From the NCBI GenBank assembly GCA_026182355.1, contig JAPFBL010000084.1:13789001-13853000 (forward strand): 64,000 bases of DNA. Direction: 5' to 3'. Under the pieces are notes generated by a model. The model was not told the DNA's origin. It saw nothing but the letters and a program-made list of their open reading frames with translations, and searched no databases. The position numbers were made by a program, and so were the translations under genes. Position 1 is the stretch's first letter, and each line of letters starts with the position of its first letter. Positions 31,501 to 45,100 of the stretch are shown here, one piece after another. Origin of the DNA: Hermatobates lingyangjiaoensis. Taxonomy: Eukaryota > Arthropoda > Insecta > Hemiptera > Hermatobatidae.

Positions 31501-34500
31501 TCGTTTTCAACAAAGCATGCATATATATATATCCATAATATTGAAGTTCAAAATCGAACATGAGTAACACACACAGTAAAAAAACACACTTACAAACTCA
31601 AATTTTCGGGTGATCCCGGGAGAAAGGGAGTCCAAGCATCGCAAGGTAGACGCAAAGGCAAGTAAGCGACCCGGCATCCGCCACTGTAATGCTGTATGGT
31701 GTCGCATAAGAACATGAAATCATACATTGTTTATTTATAATACGTACTCATGCTTAAATATATACATTGAATTATCTTTTCTATATTTTACTAGCAGACG
31801 TGGCCGTCCGTCTTTGACGGGTATTTTACAAAAATTCAGAGATGATATATGGTATTTCCAAATATTATTACAAAAATTATAGAATAGGAAAAAATATATT
31901 TATGAGCACAGTGTTAAGTAAGTGCCTCTGTATACACCGCATTACCTGTCTGTCCTTCAGGTGCATAGAAGAACACAGAGTGGGAACCTCTAACTCTAGA
32001 GCAAGCAACATACAGTTGACCATGTGAGAAACGCTTAGTCTCACTCACTTCAATTCCTGCCGTAGACAGAGTTTAGCCTTGCGACTTATTTACCGTCATT
32101 CTGACACAGACGTTGACGGGAAATTCCAACCGTTTGAATTGAAAGAAACATTTGCTAGGTATCAATGGTATGTGTGGTATAACCACTGACTCCCCAGTAC
32201 CACACCCAGTCATGTTATCAGCCTCTATGACGTATCTGTGCAATGTACGAATTCGGAGTCGTGTCTCGTTACACATCTTTGGGGCGCTCACGTTTCGTAA
32301 CAGCAGGATTGGTGCCCCTACTTTAAGTTTTAAGTCATGAGTAGGCAGTCCAAGGGCAGTGATAGGGTCAAGAAATTCAATTGGATTATGTACTTCCTCA
32401 TCACTAATCACTCTGTTTACTGCCTTTTAAGTTCTTTCCTCAGCTTGATATAACGTAAGAACTTAATTGATTTTTCCTGCCTGCCCATTTGTAGAGGTGA
32501 GAATTGCTCGTTCATAGTGGCAGTTATTCTGGATGGATATGGTAGGTCTTGAACTTCGGGAAACACCTTGTCAATTATCCTTGCAAATTAAATTAAAATC
32601 CCCTAACAATACCTTCTTGCTACACCTGTATATTTTCAATATAAAGATGTGTGTGAAGTTAGCCAAAGACAGCTTACAAGTCCATAACTTCCTTTCTAAG
32701 TTGAATTTTCAATCCATTTAAAGTTTAGATTTTAGGTTTGACATACACAAACCTACTTTCTAAGTTTCAGCATGCTATCCCTTATGGTGACTGAGTTTAC
32801 ATGTGACAAAATTTTGCGGACAACCGATAGGCAGAAATTTTCTTATGAGTCTATTCGGTTTCTCTAACGCATGGAACATAAAGATAACTTTCATGAGTCG
32901 GTCCTAAGCATGTACAGAGAAAACCTTTATTTTATTTATATACATTATGTAAATATCGAGTTTGTAAAAACAAACACTTGGTTAGCCTTCCTGAGTCAGT
33001 GTCTGACCAGAGTTTCATACTGACGTCCTCTGTACTTTAATTATGGTAAAGTAATTAGAGCAAGGTATCATATTGAAATATTTTTAGAACAAATGTGAAA
33101 TCAAATTCTATTATTATTATACATTTTATTTTCGATACCATTTGTTTGAAACACTTTTCTTTATGATGTCATATTAAGAGATTGCCATTTGGTACTATTG
33201 TTTTTATAAGAATTGTATGTATACTATAAAAATTAAAATAAAATTTATGTTTATAAAAAGTTGTTTTTTTTATATGTTCATGTAATTTTAGAATAATATC
33301 GTTAATATATGTACTATCTGAAAATAATATTTGTTTTTTGTTATTTAGTATGCAACTATTAACAGAGATGGAGAATGGTTTATGAGTAGTAACGACTTCG
33401 TCAGAGGATTTCTAGGTCTACTTTCCCATGACAACTATAATGCACAATCTGTTCAACTTCTTGCAGGAATTGTTGACACTAGCAAAGATGGGTACGTTTA
33501 TTTTTAAACATAATGTTACTATTCAGAATGATTTTATTTAATAAAGAAGTTTGTTAATAGTTTTTTGCATTTATTTGTTTATTACCTGTGAGGTACTACA
33601 AGTTGGGTGATGTTATATAGTTTAATGTTATCATACAAAGCAAAGTGTGCTGTTGTAAAATGCGAATAATATGTTAATGCTTTTATCAAAACAAATGTAT
33701 GATAAAAGTATTACACACTCCATACATATACACTATTATGGTGTGTGTGTGTATGTGTTGTGTGTGTTGTGTGTGTGTGTGTGTTGTGTGTTGTGTGTGT
33801 GCACAACTCTGTTTTTAACAGAGTTTTAAGAGTAAATAAGAGGTGCGAAAATTAACTCAAGTGTTCATAATATATATTTCAAGATCTTAGAATATATCAC
33901 AGAGATGAAATCCCTAATGTCTCATGAAACATATTAAATGTGGGCAATATGTTTATATTTTATATTGAGTATTTACGTCTTGTTATTTTTTAATCTTTAA
34001 ATCAATCCTTTGTTATTTATTTAATGTTTTAATTTTTTGTAGACTCATATCATTTGCTGAGTTTCAAGCATTTGAGGGCTTGCTTTGTGTCCCAGATGCC
34101 TTGTACAAAACAGCATTTCAACTTTTTGACACCAGCGGAAAAGGGATGATTTCCTTTGGTAAGTATTTGAATGATACATATTTATGTGTTATGGCAACTA
34201 TGACACATGTTTTACACTGATGTTTTACTTGTTTACTTTACTTATGTTTTACTTACACACTATGACACTGGTTTTTTTACTTATTTTTCCTGAACTCCAT
34301 TCTTTATCCTAACTTGCACAGCCTTTTGTTCTTTTTTCTTGTCTTTTACACCCTTTATAATACCTTTCTTATATATCTCCTCTCTGAATACCGTACCTCC
34401 TCTCCGGTCTCTCTTATCAGTTTATCAGGTGTGACTTTAATGAAGACTAGTTATTTTGGCGGAGACACCTAATTGCACAAGGATGCAATCATTAATTGAA

Positions 34501-35986
34501 ACCTGAGAGTTTACATGAGTACCTGTCATATTTTGAACAAGAATGCTATTTTAAGATGCGAATATGTCTTCAAAAGCTTAATGCCCTCGGTGTCTCAATT
34601 TTTATCGTATTTTTGTATTTTTTTTCTTTTAATATAAATATATTAATTATTTTATTTTATTATTGACTCCTAATATTTCTGTTAGATTTATTTCCATCTA
34701 CTCTCTAGTCTTTTTGTTTGCCGTGTTGTGTTGAGAAACAGTATTGAAACTCCATCGCAGTCTGAAAAGTTACTTTACTATCCATTTCTTCAACAATATC
34801 TGTTTCCCTATGATGACATTCAGTTAACTGAGTTCTATTGTTTGTCTTTTATTCCTGCTTACATTTGGTGTTTCATTACATCTAGATCTTGACTTTAAAA
34901 CTCGTTTATATTTTAATATATTATAAACTTTCCTTGTAGTAATAGTCAATAATGTTTAAAGATATGATTTTACGAACTTATTTAAATAAATAGTATATTT
35001 TTATTCTTTAGAAGTACTGTTTTATAATTCCTTAAATCAAACTGTTTTATATTTGGACTAACAGTGTTTTCATTATAAATGATATGTATTTATATATTTT
35101 CAGGCGAGTTTGCTGATGTTATTTCTAAGACAGAACTTAATCGAAGGCTTAATATTGATATGGAAAATGTCTTCATAAAACTCTATTTTGGTAAAGACAA
35201 AGGTCGTCTGATTTCTTATTCTGAATTCAGTCAATTTCTTCACGTAAGTTTAAAGGAACCACTACTTACTAGTACTTAGCAATATCTTAAATATAGTACT
35301 TATAATTTTCATGAGAAGTTTATATATATTCTTTGTTTCAAAAAGCCATCTCAAATATGCATTCACCTGAATCACATATTTTATGTAATTAATTAATTTT
35401 TAATTGGTTTATTGAACACATTCCTTAGTTGAATTTTAAAGGACACCTTCCGTTGCTTTGTATGAACATACTTTCTTTCACAGTGACAGTCTTTTGTGCT
35501 GGTCATTATTCACCTATTCAGTTTAGTGATATTACAGACTGACCCAATTACGTATACTGTACCTTGAGGATGGAGCGGGTGCCGGAAAATCAAATTTGCC
35601 GATACAGTGGGTTAATCTTACAAATACATGTAGATTAAACTAACAATTAAATTTAGAATAAAAGAATAAAAAAAATGGGCTACAATATTACTTACCAAAT
35701 ATAGTAGATAACCAAAAAACCAAGATTATGCTTGTTGTTCAACATTCCACTCCTTGAATATTGTACAAATAATTACTAAAAATAATATTGTTGATAATAA
35801 TTACTGCAAATGACTAAAAATCTTAACTTTTATTTTCAATGCAAAAATATTCTCTAATTGACTTACGTATACGTCTATAACTTAGTAATGGCTACTTGTT
35901 TTGGTTGAAAGATATTAGTCATTTTTATGATTTCTGAAACGTTGGTGTTTATTTCACGTGTTTATTGTGAAATCTTGTTATGATTG

Positions 35987-36035
<49 letters not shown>

Positions 36036-36100
36036 CCCTGATAATTGTAGCCCTGAAGATGACATAAATATATGTATATACATTTAAATGCATAAATATA

Positions 36101-36135
<35 letters not shown>

Positions 36136-39100
36136 TTTTTTGATGAAAATACGATCCGAAATGGACAAATACAGTTCTATGTAGATAAAGAAACGTAGAG
36201 AAATTAAAAACACACACTTACAGTCTCTAATTTTCGGTTGAACCGTCTTCAGGAGAGATAAGAAAGGGAAACCAAGCGCACTGGTACAGAGACGGTTGGA
36301 GACTCTGTAAGTGTGTGTTTTTAATTTCTATATACATATAATATATAGTTTAATGTAGATAGAGAAACATAGAGACATTATAAACACACACTTACAAGTG
36401 TAATTGTCTCTAATTGTCGGTTTGAACCGTCTTCAGGAGAGATAAGAGAAGAAAATCAAGTGCACTGGTACAGAGACGGGTCTCCAACCGTCTCTCTACC
36501 CGTGCGCTTTCTCTCCTGAAGACTCACTGCTGCTCTAAGTTGACAGCAGTGTTGAGTTGTGGCCTTCTTGTGTTTAATTATTCTTGTAAATGTTTTTGAG
36601 ATGACTCAGTTTGAAGTGTCTAATAATTATGTGATGTATTATTTAAAAAAATCGTCCTCCAACCGATGTTTTAGAGCGCTTTTGTACTTCCAAATACCAA
36701 GGGAGGTTAAAAGTTATTTGTTTTATCAATGATTTCAACTCTTCCTCGTTATTTTATATTATTTTATGCTCTTATAGGTTTATTATACGATAGAAGTTCA
36801 AACAAAATAAGTTAATTCAAGGCTTTTAACAGATAATGATCGTTCAGTTATTATTTCGCACTTATCTCTTAATTACGGTTTTGTGAAATATAATTAACAA
36901 TAAATTTGTAGAAATTTAGATGTTATGATATCCTTTTCTAAACATAGATTTTTATTTTATTTTTGATTATTTCAATAATAAATAAACCCATGTTCTGTTC
37001 GTGATGTTTTTTTTAGTAGTAATGTACAACTCATTTTATTATAATATATTATTGAATATATATGAATTCGTTGTTCATAGTAAATAATTAATATTCATTA
37101 ATAATGCTTGTTTTAATTGTATCCTTTTTGATTAACCTTGTTACCTTTATGAAAATGATGAAAGTGTTAACTGACAGCGTGAAACTTCTGTAGATGGATA
37201 TACTGTTTACCATATTTAGCTTATACTTTTTTAAAACAAATTTGTTGGTTTCAAAAAGAGTATAAACTACTATCATCAGGGATTAATTTCATATTGTTTT
37301 TGTATATTTACTTAGTTGGATACGAATAATATTCTAATCACTGTACAAAATCTAAATTAGTATTATTTTTTTATTATCTCCTTCATACATATTCAAAATC
37401 AAAATAACAAAACATCGGTTTAATGTAGGTTTATCAACTGCTAAGATTATAAGTGCAGGAGACAAGATAATTCTGAACAAAGAATACAAGACTGGAACAC
37501 AACAAAATCTACCATTAAAGGTGATCAAACTCTTGAACTCTGATTCTAGGTGAGTTCCTTACTGTTTGATCACTGAAGCGCATGTATGAATTATCAGTTT
37601 GTACCCTTAACAATATTTATCTTCATCAAATAATTGTATATATTTAATACCTTCCACTTAATCATTCATTTTAATTAGTCTAATAATATTTTTAATTGAT
37701 TTCGGCCACCGAATATCGTTATTGAATACTTAAAGATCAGCGTATATCTTGGAATTATGTGAAACGATACTTAAATAACTATGGTGCAACTAAATTTTTC
37801 ATTTTTTTCTTAACAATATTGTTTTCTGAAATTCATGCTTACCTGTTGCCTTGGATTGTCGATTTATAGATTATAATAATGCCTGTAATATGTGAATGTA
37901 TCATCATCCTGCAACTGACTATACCCCAGAGTTCAGTCAAGGGTGAGTTACATAAGTGTAATTACAGTTAATTGAGCTTTTCAGATAATATTCACTCTCT
38001 GCCATTTTGTTTTATATTGCCATTTGCAATATAAAACATAATGTCTTCTTCACCCCTGGATTTAAACAGTATTGGTTTATTATACTATCTTATACAAATA
38101 TACAGCTCTTTACTCTTTTTACAAACATGTATTACTCATGCTTATTTGGAGAAGCGGTTTGATTCTTTGGAAAAAGAAACTTTCATAACCAACAGGCCAA
38201 AGAGTGATGAATCCAGTGTTTAAGTGTATATTATTGTACTCTTTTGATTAAAAAAAAAATGTAAAGAAATGAACAAATGAACAGTAGAAAAATACACAAA
38301 AATTTTGTCAAGTAAATTTATTTTAAATAAAATCAGCTTCCGCAATTTCTCTGTTACTGAAGGAAGTTGATTAAGACATTAGCTAAAGAACAGGGACCAA
38401 TGGGATCTCCATTATCTTCCATTACAACAGTATAACATCATAATAGTAGACTGAATAGAATGCTTGTTTATTCTACTTATACACAGTCAAGGGTGAGTTA
38501 CACATGTGTAATTACACTTTAAACATATGAATGCAAATTGAAACTTTATAACGAGGAACTGTTTCGGTGGGTACGTATATACACTGGAACTGTGCATATT
38601 TTTTACTGATTTTCATGAGATGAAGATACTAGTTTGAAAACTCTTAGAATAAAATAACACAGTTCAATTATTGTAATCTGTTATATTTTAGTTATTTTAT
38701 TGATGTTTTCAGGACTTCCATGAAGAATGTGGAACTCAAGCATTTATTCAAGTGGAGAAAGATGGATCTGGCTTCATTACAGCCTTAGATTTTCGTGATA
38801 TTATGGTTAACATTAAGAGTCATCTTTTGACTAAACCTGTGCAGGATAATCTTGTAGCTGTAAGTATGTTCAGTCAGTTAATTAAAGAAATATCGATTCA
38901 TTGAGAGTAAATCCAACAATGGGACTATAATAAATTTCCTTGTTAACATTTGCATTTCTTTCCTTTACTAAACGCTTAAAAGATAATAAAAGATCCGAAA
39001 AGGACAGCAAAAGTTTAATATAAACTGAGACAACACACAAATAAAAAAGACACATATCTGTCTCTTTTTTTCGGTGAGAACCGTCATCAGGAGAGAAAAG

Positions 39101-42100
39101 AGAGATAGACAAGTGCATCTATTCAGTGACGGTTGGAGGCCAATCTTCTTATTGCTACACGCGCATGGTTAAAAGGATAACGTAGATAACACTGAAGTAA
39201 ATAAGATTTAGGGGGGGAAATGAGCAGAACAAAGGAAAGTATAAAAAATACTTCCTAGATAACAGAGGGGAAAATCTGAAGTGGCTTCACTCAACTTCAC
39301 TGTAAGTAAACGTAATATCGAACTCGTTGAAATGAATTTAGTTTTAATTTCATTTTAATGTGGTTATCTTGTAGTCGTTATACCAAACTCTTTGTAAAGT
39401 ATTGTAAAATTCATAGATAATCTATGGATTTCATTTGTTTTAATTTATTATATCCATTTTATCAGTTAAAACAAAATGTAAATCATTCTTCTGAAACAAT
39501 CTGACATATTATTTTTATTAACATAAATTTATTAACAAAATTTTATTAACATAAATTTTTATCAACATTATTATTATTAAACTGAGAGTCTTAGTCTCAT
39601 TGGAGTATGCATCGAGGTCATCTATCCTATTGGGTTTCCCTTTGTTATTTCTAAAATGAACTTTAGATTTCAAGATGACTGTTCAGTTATCTCTTACTTC
39701 TATTTATTTTACTATGACTGCCGAAATTCACTTACCTTTTAAAAATGATCCCTTACACTCACATAGGATGTCTTTCATTAAAAATGTTTCCGCCTCTTCA
39801 AGATAAGAGTCTCTATTCTTTGGCTAATGTTAATTTCAGCTTGAATAAGTGGTAGTTAAGAGAACAATGTCTGGTTAGATTTTCGTCACAATCTTCAGTT
39901 AGGTAAAAAGCTTTTTAGACAAAATTAGACCTCTGTTCTAGCCATCTTTTATCTGCTTCCTTCTTCATACATAAATGAATTGCATCCTTACTCATGTGTA
40001 TTTTATTAATACTACAGGTATCTATGCACATGTATGAACCGTCATAGAGTTTTACAGCTTTCGAAACTTCTCACCATGTGGTTACTCAATTTGCGCAATG
40101 AATCTGGTCTCATTTTAAAAAGATAATGGTTTTAGTCTTTGTCCTACATTATTTCCTATCTTCCTTAGTTATATGTGCATACTTTATTATGTAAAACATT
40201 TTATTTTTTCGACATTTGATTTTTATTATTATTATTACTTGTTTTATTCTTTCGTTCATGCTGACCTTTATTTATTCATCATCTCCTTGTTTTCCCTTTG
40301 TTATCCTTTGATTAATTACTTGTTCTCTTATTCAGTTTTAAATATTTTATACAGATCCCATCTTCCTCTCAAAATGTATTTTTTTTTAAATCCTATTTTT
40401 AGAGTAATCCTTTTAACCCTACTCGCGCGTGGAAACATTGCTGTTCTCCAACCCTCGCTGCACAGTTGCGCTTGGTTTTACTTTCTCTTATCTCCTGATC
40501 ACAGTTCTAACCGAAAATTGATTACTGTATGTTTTTTATTTTTTTGTGTTTCTCAGTTTATATGATACTTTTTACTTTATTAAAGACTAGCAAACGTACT
40601 CGTCTTTGACGGAATCAAATATTCTATTATATTTGGTATTCCCAAATACCATGGAATACCATACAAATTATAGTATTATACTAATAATATAATTAGAAAT
40701 TATAGAATAGTAGAAAATATCAGTATTAGTACAGTGTTAAACAAATGCCTCTGTATACACCATATTAACTGTCTGTCCTTCAGGTTCATGGAAGAACAAA
40801 CAGTTGTAACCTCTGACTCTTGAGCAAGTAAACTACAGTTGACCATGTGAGAAAAACTTGGTCTCGCTAACTTGAATCCCTGCGTTAGATAAGGTTTCCA
40901 CTTACGTCTTAGTTAACGTCATTGCGAAATAGACTCTGACGGGACTTTGCAATCGTTTCAAGAAAACAGATAGTGGCTCGGAATCAATGGTACGGGTGGT
41001 ATACACACAGACTCCCCATTCCACACCCAGTCATAATGTCCGCCTCTATGGCATATCTGTGTAGAGCACAAACTCAGAGTCGTGTCCCCTTGCACAGTTT
41101 TGGGGCACTCACGTTTCGTAACATGAACTTTGTTACGGCTACTAAATTGCAGCATGATTGGCCTACTTTAAGTTTTTACTCATGAGCAGGCATGGAGTCA
41201 AGAAATTCAGTTATTAATGAACTGCTTCCTCATCACTAATCACTGTCTGTACTGAGTTGTAAGTTCTTTCTTCGGTATGATATAGCGTAAGAACTTCTTT
41301 GTTGATTTTTTCCTGCCTGTGGATTAGTAAGGCATGAGCATTGCTCCTTCACAAAACCATTTATTTTTAATAAATAGTACATCCTCAAGTCTGGGAAACA
41401 CTTTTTCAATGATGTCAAATACGCAATATATTCACATACTCCAGTGAAATTAAAATCAACTAACAATACCTACTTGCCACACCTGTACATTTTCAAAACA
41501 AACTTGTCTATGAAGTTAGTAAAATACAGCTTATAGCCCCATAACTTCACTTCTGTACTGAATTATCAATCTATTTAGAGCCTATATGTTAAGTTAGACA
41601 TACACAAATCTAGTGTCGAAGTTTCAGCTCGCTATGTCTCATGGTGACTGAGTTTACTTGTGACAAACGTTTTTGCTTTAAACGCCCATAACTTCATTTT
41701 TACGTTGAATTTCCGATCAATTCAGCGCCTATATTTTAAGTTAGACATACACAAATCTACTGTAAAAGTTTCAGCTTGATATGTCTTATGGTGGCTGAGT
41801 TTACTTGTGACAAAATTTTGCGGACAAACCGACAGCAATTTTTCTAAGGGTAGATTTGGTTTCTCCAATGTATGAAACGTAAAGAAAACTTGAAATAATT
41901 CAGTTCTAAGCAATGTACAGACAAAATCATTATTTTATTTATATAGATTTTATATATTTGTTCCATCTATCTCTCATTAATATTAGTTAACTACTTCCTT
42001 CCATTTGAGGAGCTGTATGAATTCATTTTTCCAATTGTTCTTGAAATATCCATCCATATTTAGAATAGACATTTTTTCATGAGGGTAATGTAACCATTGA

Positions 42101-45100
42101 AATTGATTTAATTTGAATTCAATGTAGTTATATTGTTACAATATCATTCCTTTCAGGTTTAATGAATTTCATGTATAGAGATTCTCATTGAATATCAATG
42201 TTTGAAATCCCACAGAATCTAATGATAAACTTAAGTAACTGTTCTCAGCTCAGTCGTGAGTATGTGAGTGCTCCTCATCATTTTTGGTTGTAATTTTTTT
42301 AATTAAATTTTACTCCCTTTCATTCCTTTAGCAACATTTCAATGTTCACCGTGAAATTTTTGGTTTTTCGTTTACTGTCAGTGAGAAAAATAAAGAAATT
42401 AGTCTCCACACACGTAAGTTTTATGAAAAAACAAGGTTAACTGTCCAAGAGTCCAACGTTCGTATCTGTCCGTCGTTCATCTTCCCGAGAAGTAGATATA
42501 ACCTGAAAAAAAGCTATAAAAATGGGTTGTTCTTTTTTGATACAACTTATTTGTGAGAGACTAATTTCTTTAATGTTCCCACTTGATACAAGTATCGATT
42601 CATGCTCTTAAAATCTACCATTTCTGTCGTTTACGAGGACATCTTAAGAAAAAATCCACTTATAACACCAGACCAGTGGTATAAAAAGTGTTTTTCAAAG
42701 TTCCTAAATGCCAGCGAGACTCAGTTGCTTGGATTTTATACTTCTTATGTACCAGAATTGGAGTAATTCAAGGCCGAAATGGAGCTTTACAGTGGCTCAT
42801 TGCAATTAAATGGACCTATATACCTGCTGTATCAACCCGTCTTACAGAACCCAGTATATGCATGACACCATGTATGATTTGACCCTTCAAAAAAACATCA
42901 GCTTAAGATTCAAACCTGGTCAAGTTTTGGCTGAAATAAACGTGAATCATCCTCCGTGCAAACAAGATTTGGTAATCTTATGCATATTGCTACAACATTC
43001 ACCTCATGGAAGGGGAGTAGTTTTATTGGACCCTGGTCCTCACCTCATTAAATTTCCAGTGTAGCATTTATTTTTACCTCTACTTGAGGAGTAAAAAGCA
43101 AGCATATTGTTTATTCTCTTAATTCGATCATTTATAGTATAATGCATAAATTATGGAAATCTTTCAAAATTAAAGTTCATAATAATGGAAATAAAATAAT
43201 TTAATCAAATTGAACATTTAAGACTAGTTCATTCAAGTATATGTTACTATACGAATATTTATCGTCACCCCAAAATGCACGGGAAAGTTTATTAGCGTAA
43301 AATACTCCCCCATACTCCCATTTTTATTGTTAGTAATTACTTATTGTTTATAAATATTTTTTTCTTCCAAGGCCCCACTTATAGGTTTCACGCCTTATGT
43401 GCCACCAATGTGCAAAGGTGTAGCTCATTTCTGATTCAACGCCCATTGGCCATAGGTGAGCTACATAACCGAGGGTACCAACTCAATGTGCTGTCATTCA
43501 TATGAATAGTGACCACTCCTAAGGTTATTTCACTTTTGTGATCTAGTGGGAACAGGTGTAGTCATGGCTATGGCGGTTCACTTTTTATTAAAAAGTTATA
43601 GTTTGTTATTGGTTGAAGCTATTTCAGAAATGTTTGGTGCTTATGTTTTAAAGTATATTATGTGTTATTAGGCTGCCAGTAGTGGTCAGAGGGGGCATAA
43701 AGTAAGCTTTCCATACTTCATGGCTTTCAATTCATTATTAAATAATATGGAATTAGTAAAACGTATTTACCTCAACGCCACCAATGGAAACAGAATGCAG
43801 GAACTTACAAAAGGTATGATCGAAAAAATATATTTCACTTCTTTTTTCTTGTCCTATAAAAGTTAACGTACATCATAATCTTTTTGAAATTGTCCGAAAT
43901 AATTGTTGTGCTTGCTGATTCATTGTACGATTGATATTCTCGTAATTGGTAACGCGATTAATAAAATAAATTCTTTATACAGAATTGAATGGATTGAATT
44001 CCTCCAGTTAATGGAATCCTAAAAAATGCATTAGCATTTTACCATACAAGGTAAGGAGCCTGGTTAACCCAGTGGCAATGTGCACGACTCTGGACTGATG
44101 GATCCACTCCTGACAGAATGGGGTTCAATACCCACTCCCGCCCTCGATTTATTCAGTGGGAGGTGAATAAATGTGGGCACGTCATCTCTGGGAGAGGATT
44201 TTAAGTATACAGTCCCGAGCCTGTATGATGTCAGGTACTCGTTAAAAATCCCTACTCTCAATATACTTGAGTTAGGCAAAATTTAGGACTCCCAATGAAA
44301 AATGTCAGTTGTGGGGTATCACAGAGGGCCTTTGTTCAGACTATATATATTCTCTCATCAGACTGCCACTACTACGTAACCTAACCATACGAGACAAAAA
44401 TGACATCTATTCATAATTTATACTCCCCGTCTAAATCAAAAGTTATAAATACTAAACCAAATTCCAAAAATAATTCAAAATTGTTAAGTTTTTAGATCGA
44501 TACACTTTATTCTGCTGGATTTATTTATATTCGGAATAACATGGGAAAATTAAGAATTCACACAAGAGACTTCATTAGAAAACTATGCGTTTCGAACATT
44601 TCGTGTTCATCTTCAGGTCATCTTCCTATGAAGGTAGATTAACCTAAAGATAAAACACTAAGTTTTTGAAACGCGTATTTTGTAATTGACTCTTTTACGT
44701 CGAAATGGTTCGAGTGGACCAGTGACGGGGGAGAATAGCCTCAATTTCTCTTTGTGGTATCACAAGGGGCCGGCTTGCGGCCTACGTGTGTTCTCTTTCG
44801 GGACGGCCACTGTAACCTAACCTAACCTAACCTACGTTGAAACTTAATTTCCTGTTTTTCTAAATATGAGTAATTGATTACATTCCAAACACAATAAATG
44901 AATACACTATTCAAAGGTTAATTGATTTAGTTTGTTATTGATTTGGGGATCGACATTGACTATTTGAAAAGTGTTTCAATTTTAGTTCTACTTTACATAT
45001 TTATTATTATTAAGAAGTATTCTTATCACGTAATTTCTTATTATTGATTCCACATTATATACAATTTCACTTCATGCATATATATATTCATGGTATGGTA

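Larger units (their letters stand above)
22708..33348 (+). other. aralar intron 2 (10.6 kb)
   Basis: Mostly AT-rich. It carries a mariner scrap (about 25870-26160), a SINE scrap (26562-26630), a pair of direct repeats (27343 and 28321), a run of PLE foldbacks (30365-31290, plus 31510-31700) and a Helitron (31791-32944). I saw nothing identifiable in about 22.8-25.8 kb or 28.5-30.3 kb. Confidence 0.7.
35244..38712 (+). other. aralar intron 5
   Basis: Holds second-class hairpin sequence (35900-35990), long TA tracts (35991-36031, 36106-36132) and two PLE-end foldbacks (36133-36335 and 36340-36540). The rest shows no gene. A splice-site-flanked stretch at 37429-37549 was considered and rejected as an exon. 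Confidence 0.6.
40587..41947 (-). mobile_element. Helitron, internally deleted (copy 2)
   Basis: Both ends are readable on the minus strand. The 5' end is TCTATATAAATAAAATAATG starting at 41947 after A; the 3' end is GTTTGCTAG at 40587 before T, with the hairpin CGTC-AAA-GACG just upstream. The 1361-bp copy holds a frame-broken Pif1 helicase scrap (about 40930-41190) and two head-to-tail units of about 147 bp (41538-41684, 41685-41830). Copy 1 has one such unit. It is the same family as 31791-32944. Confidence 0.82.

Noticed and set aside
37429..37549. Possible alternative exon in aralar intron 5, flanked by TGTAG and GTGAGT
   Set aside because: Length is 121 bases, so inclusion between phase-0 exons 5 and 6 would break the frame; no family protein matches it.
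40173..40565. 130-codon frame in intron 6
   Set aside because: Low-complexity Phe/Tyr/Leu composition from T-rich DNA; the last part is PLE 3' non-coding sequence.
44065..44132. tRNA gene
   Set aside because: A and B boxes are present, but the cloverleaf arms do not close and the sequence continues into a repeated body, so it is a SINE.
44813..44835. Internal telomere or chromosome-fusion scar
   Set aside because: Only about four repeat units, directly at the end of a SINE, with two further SINE copies ending the same way.
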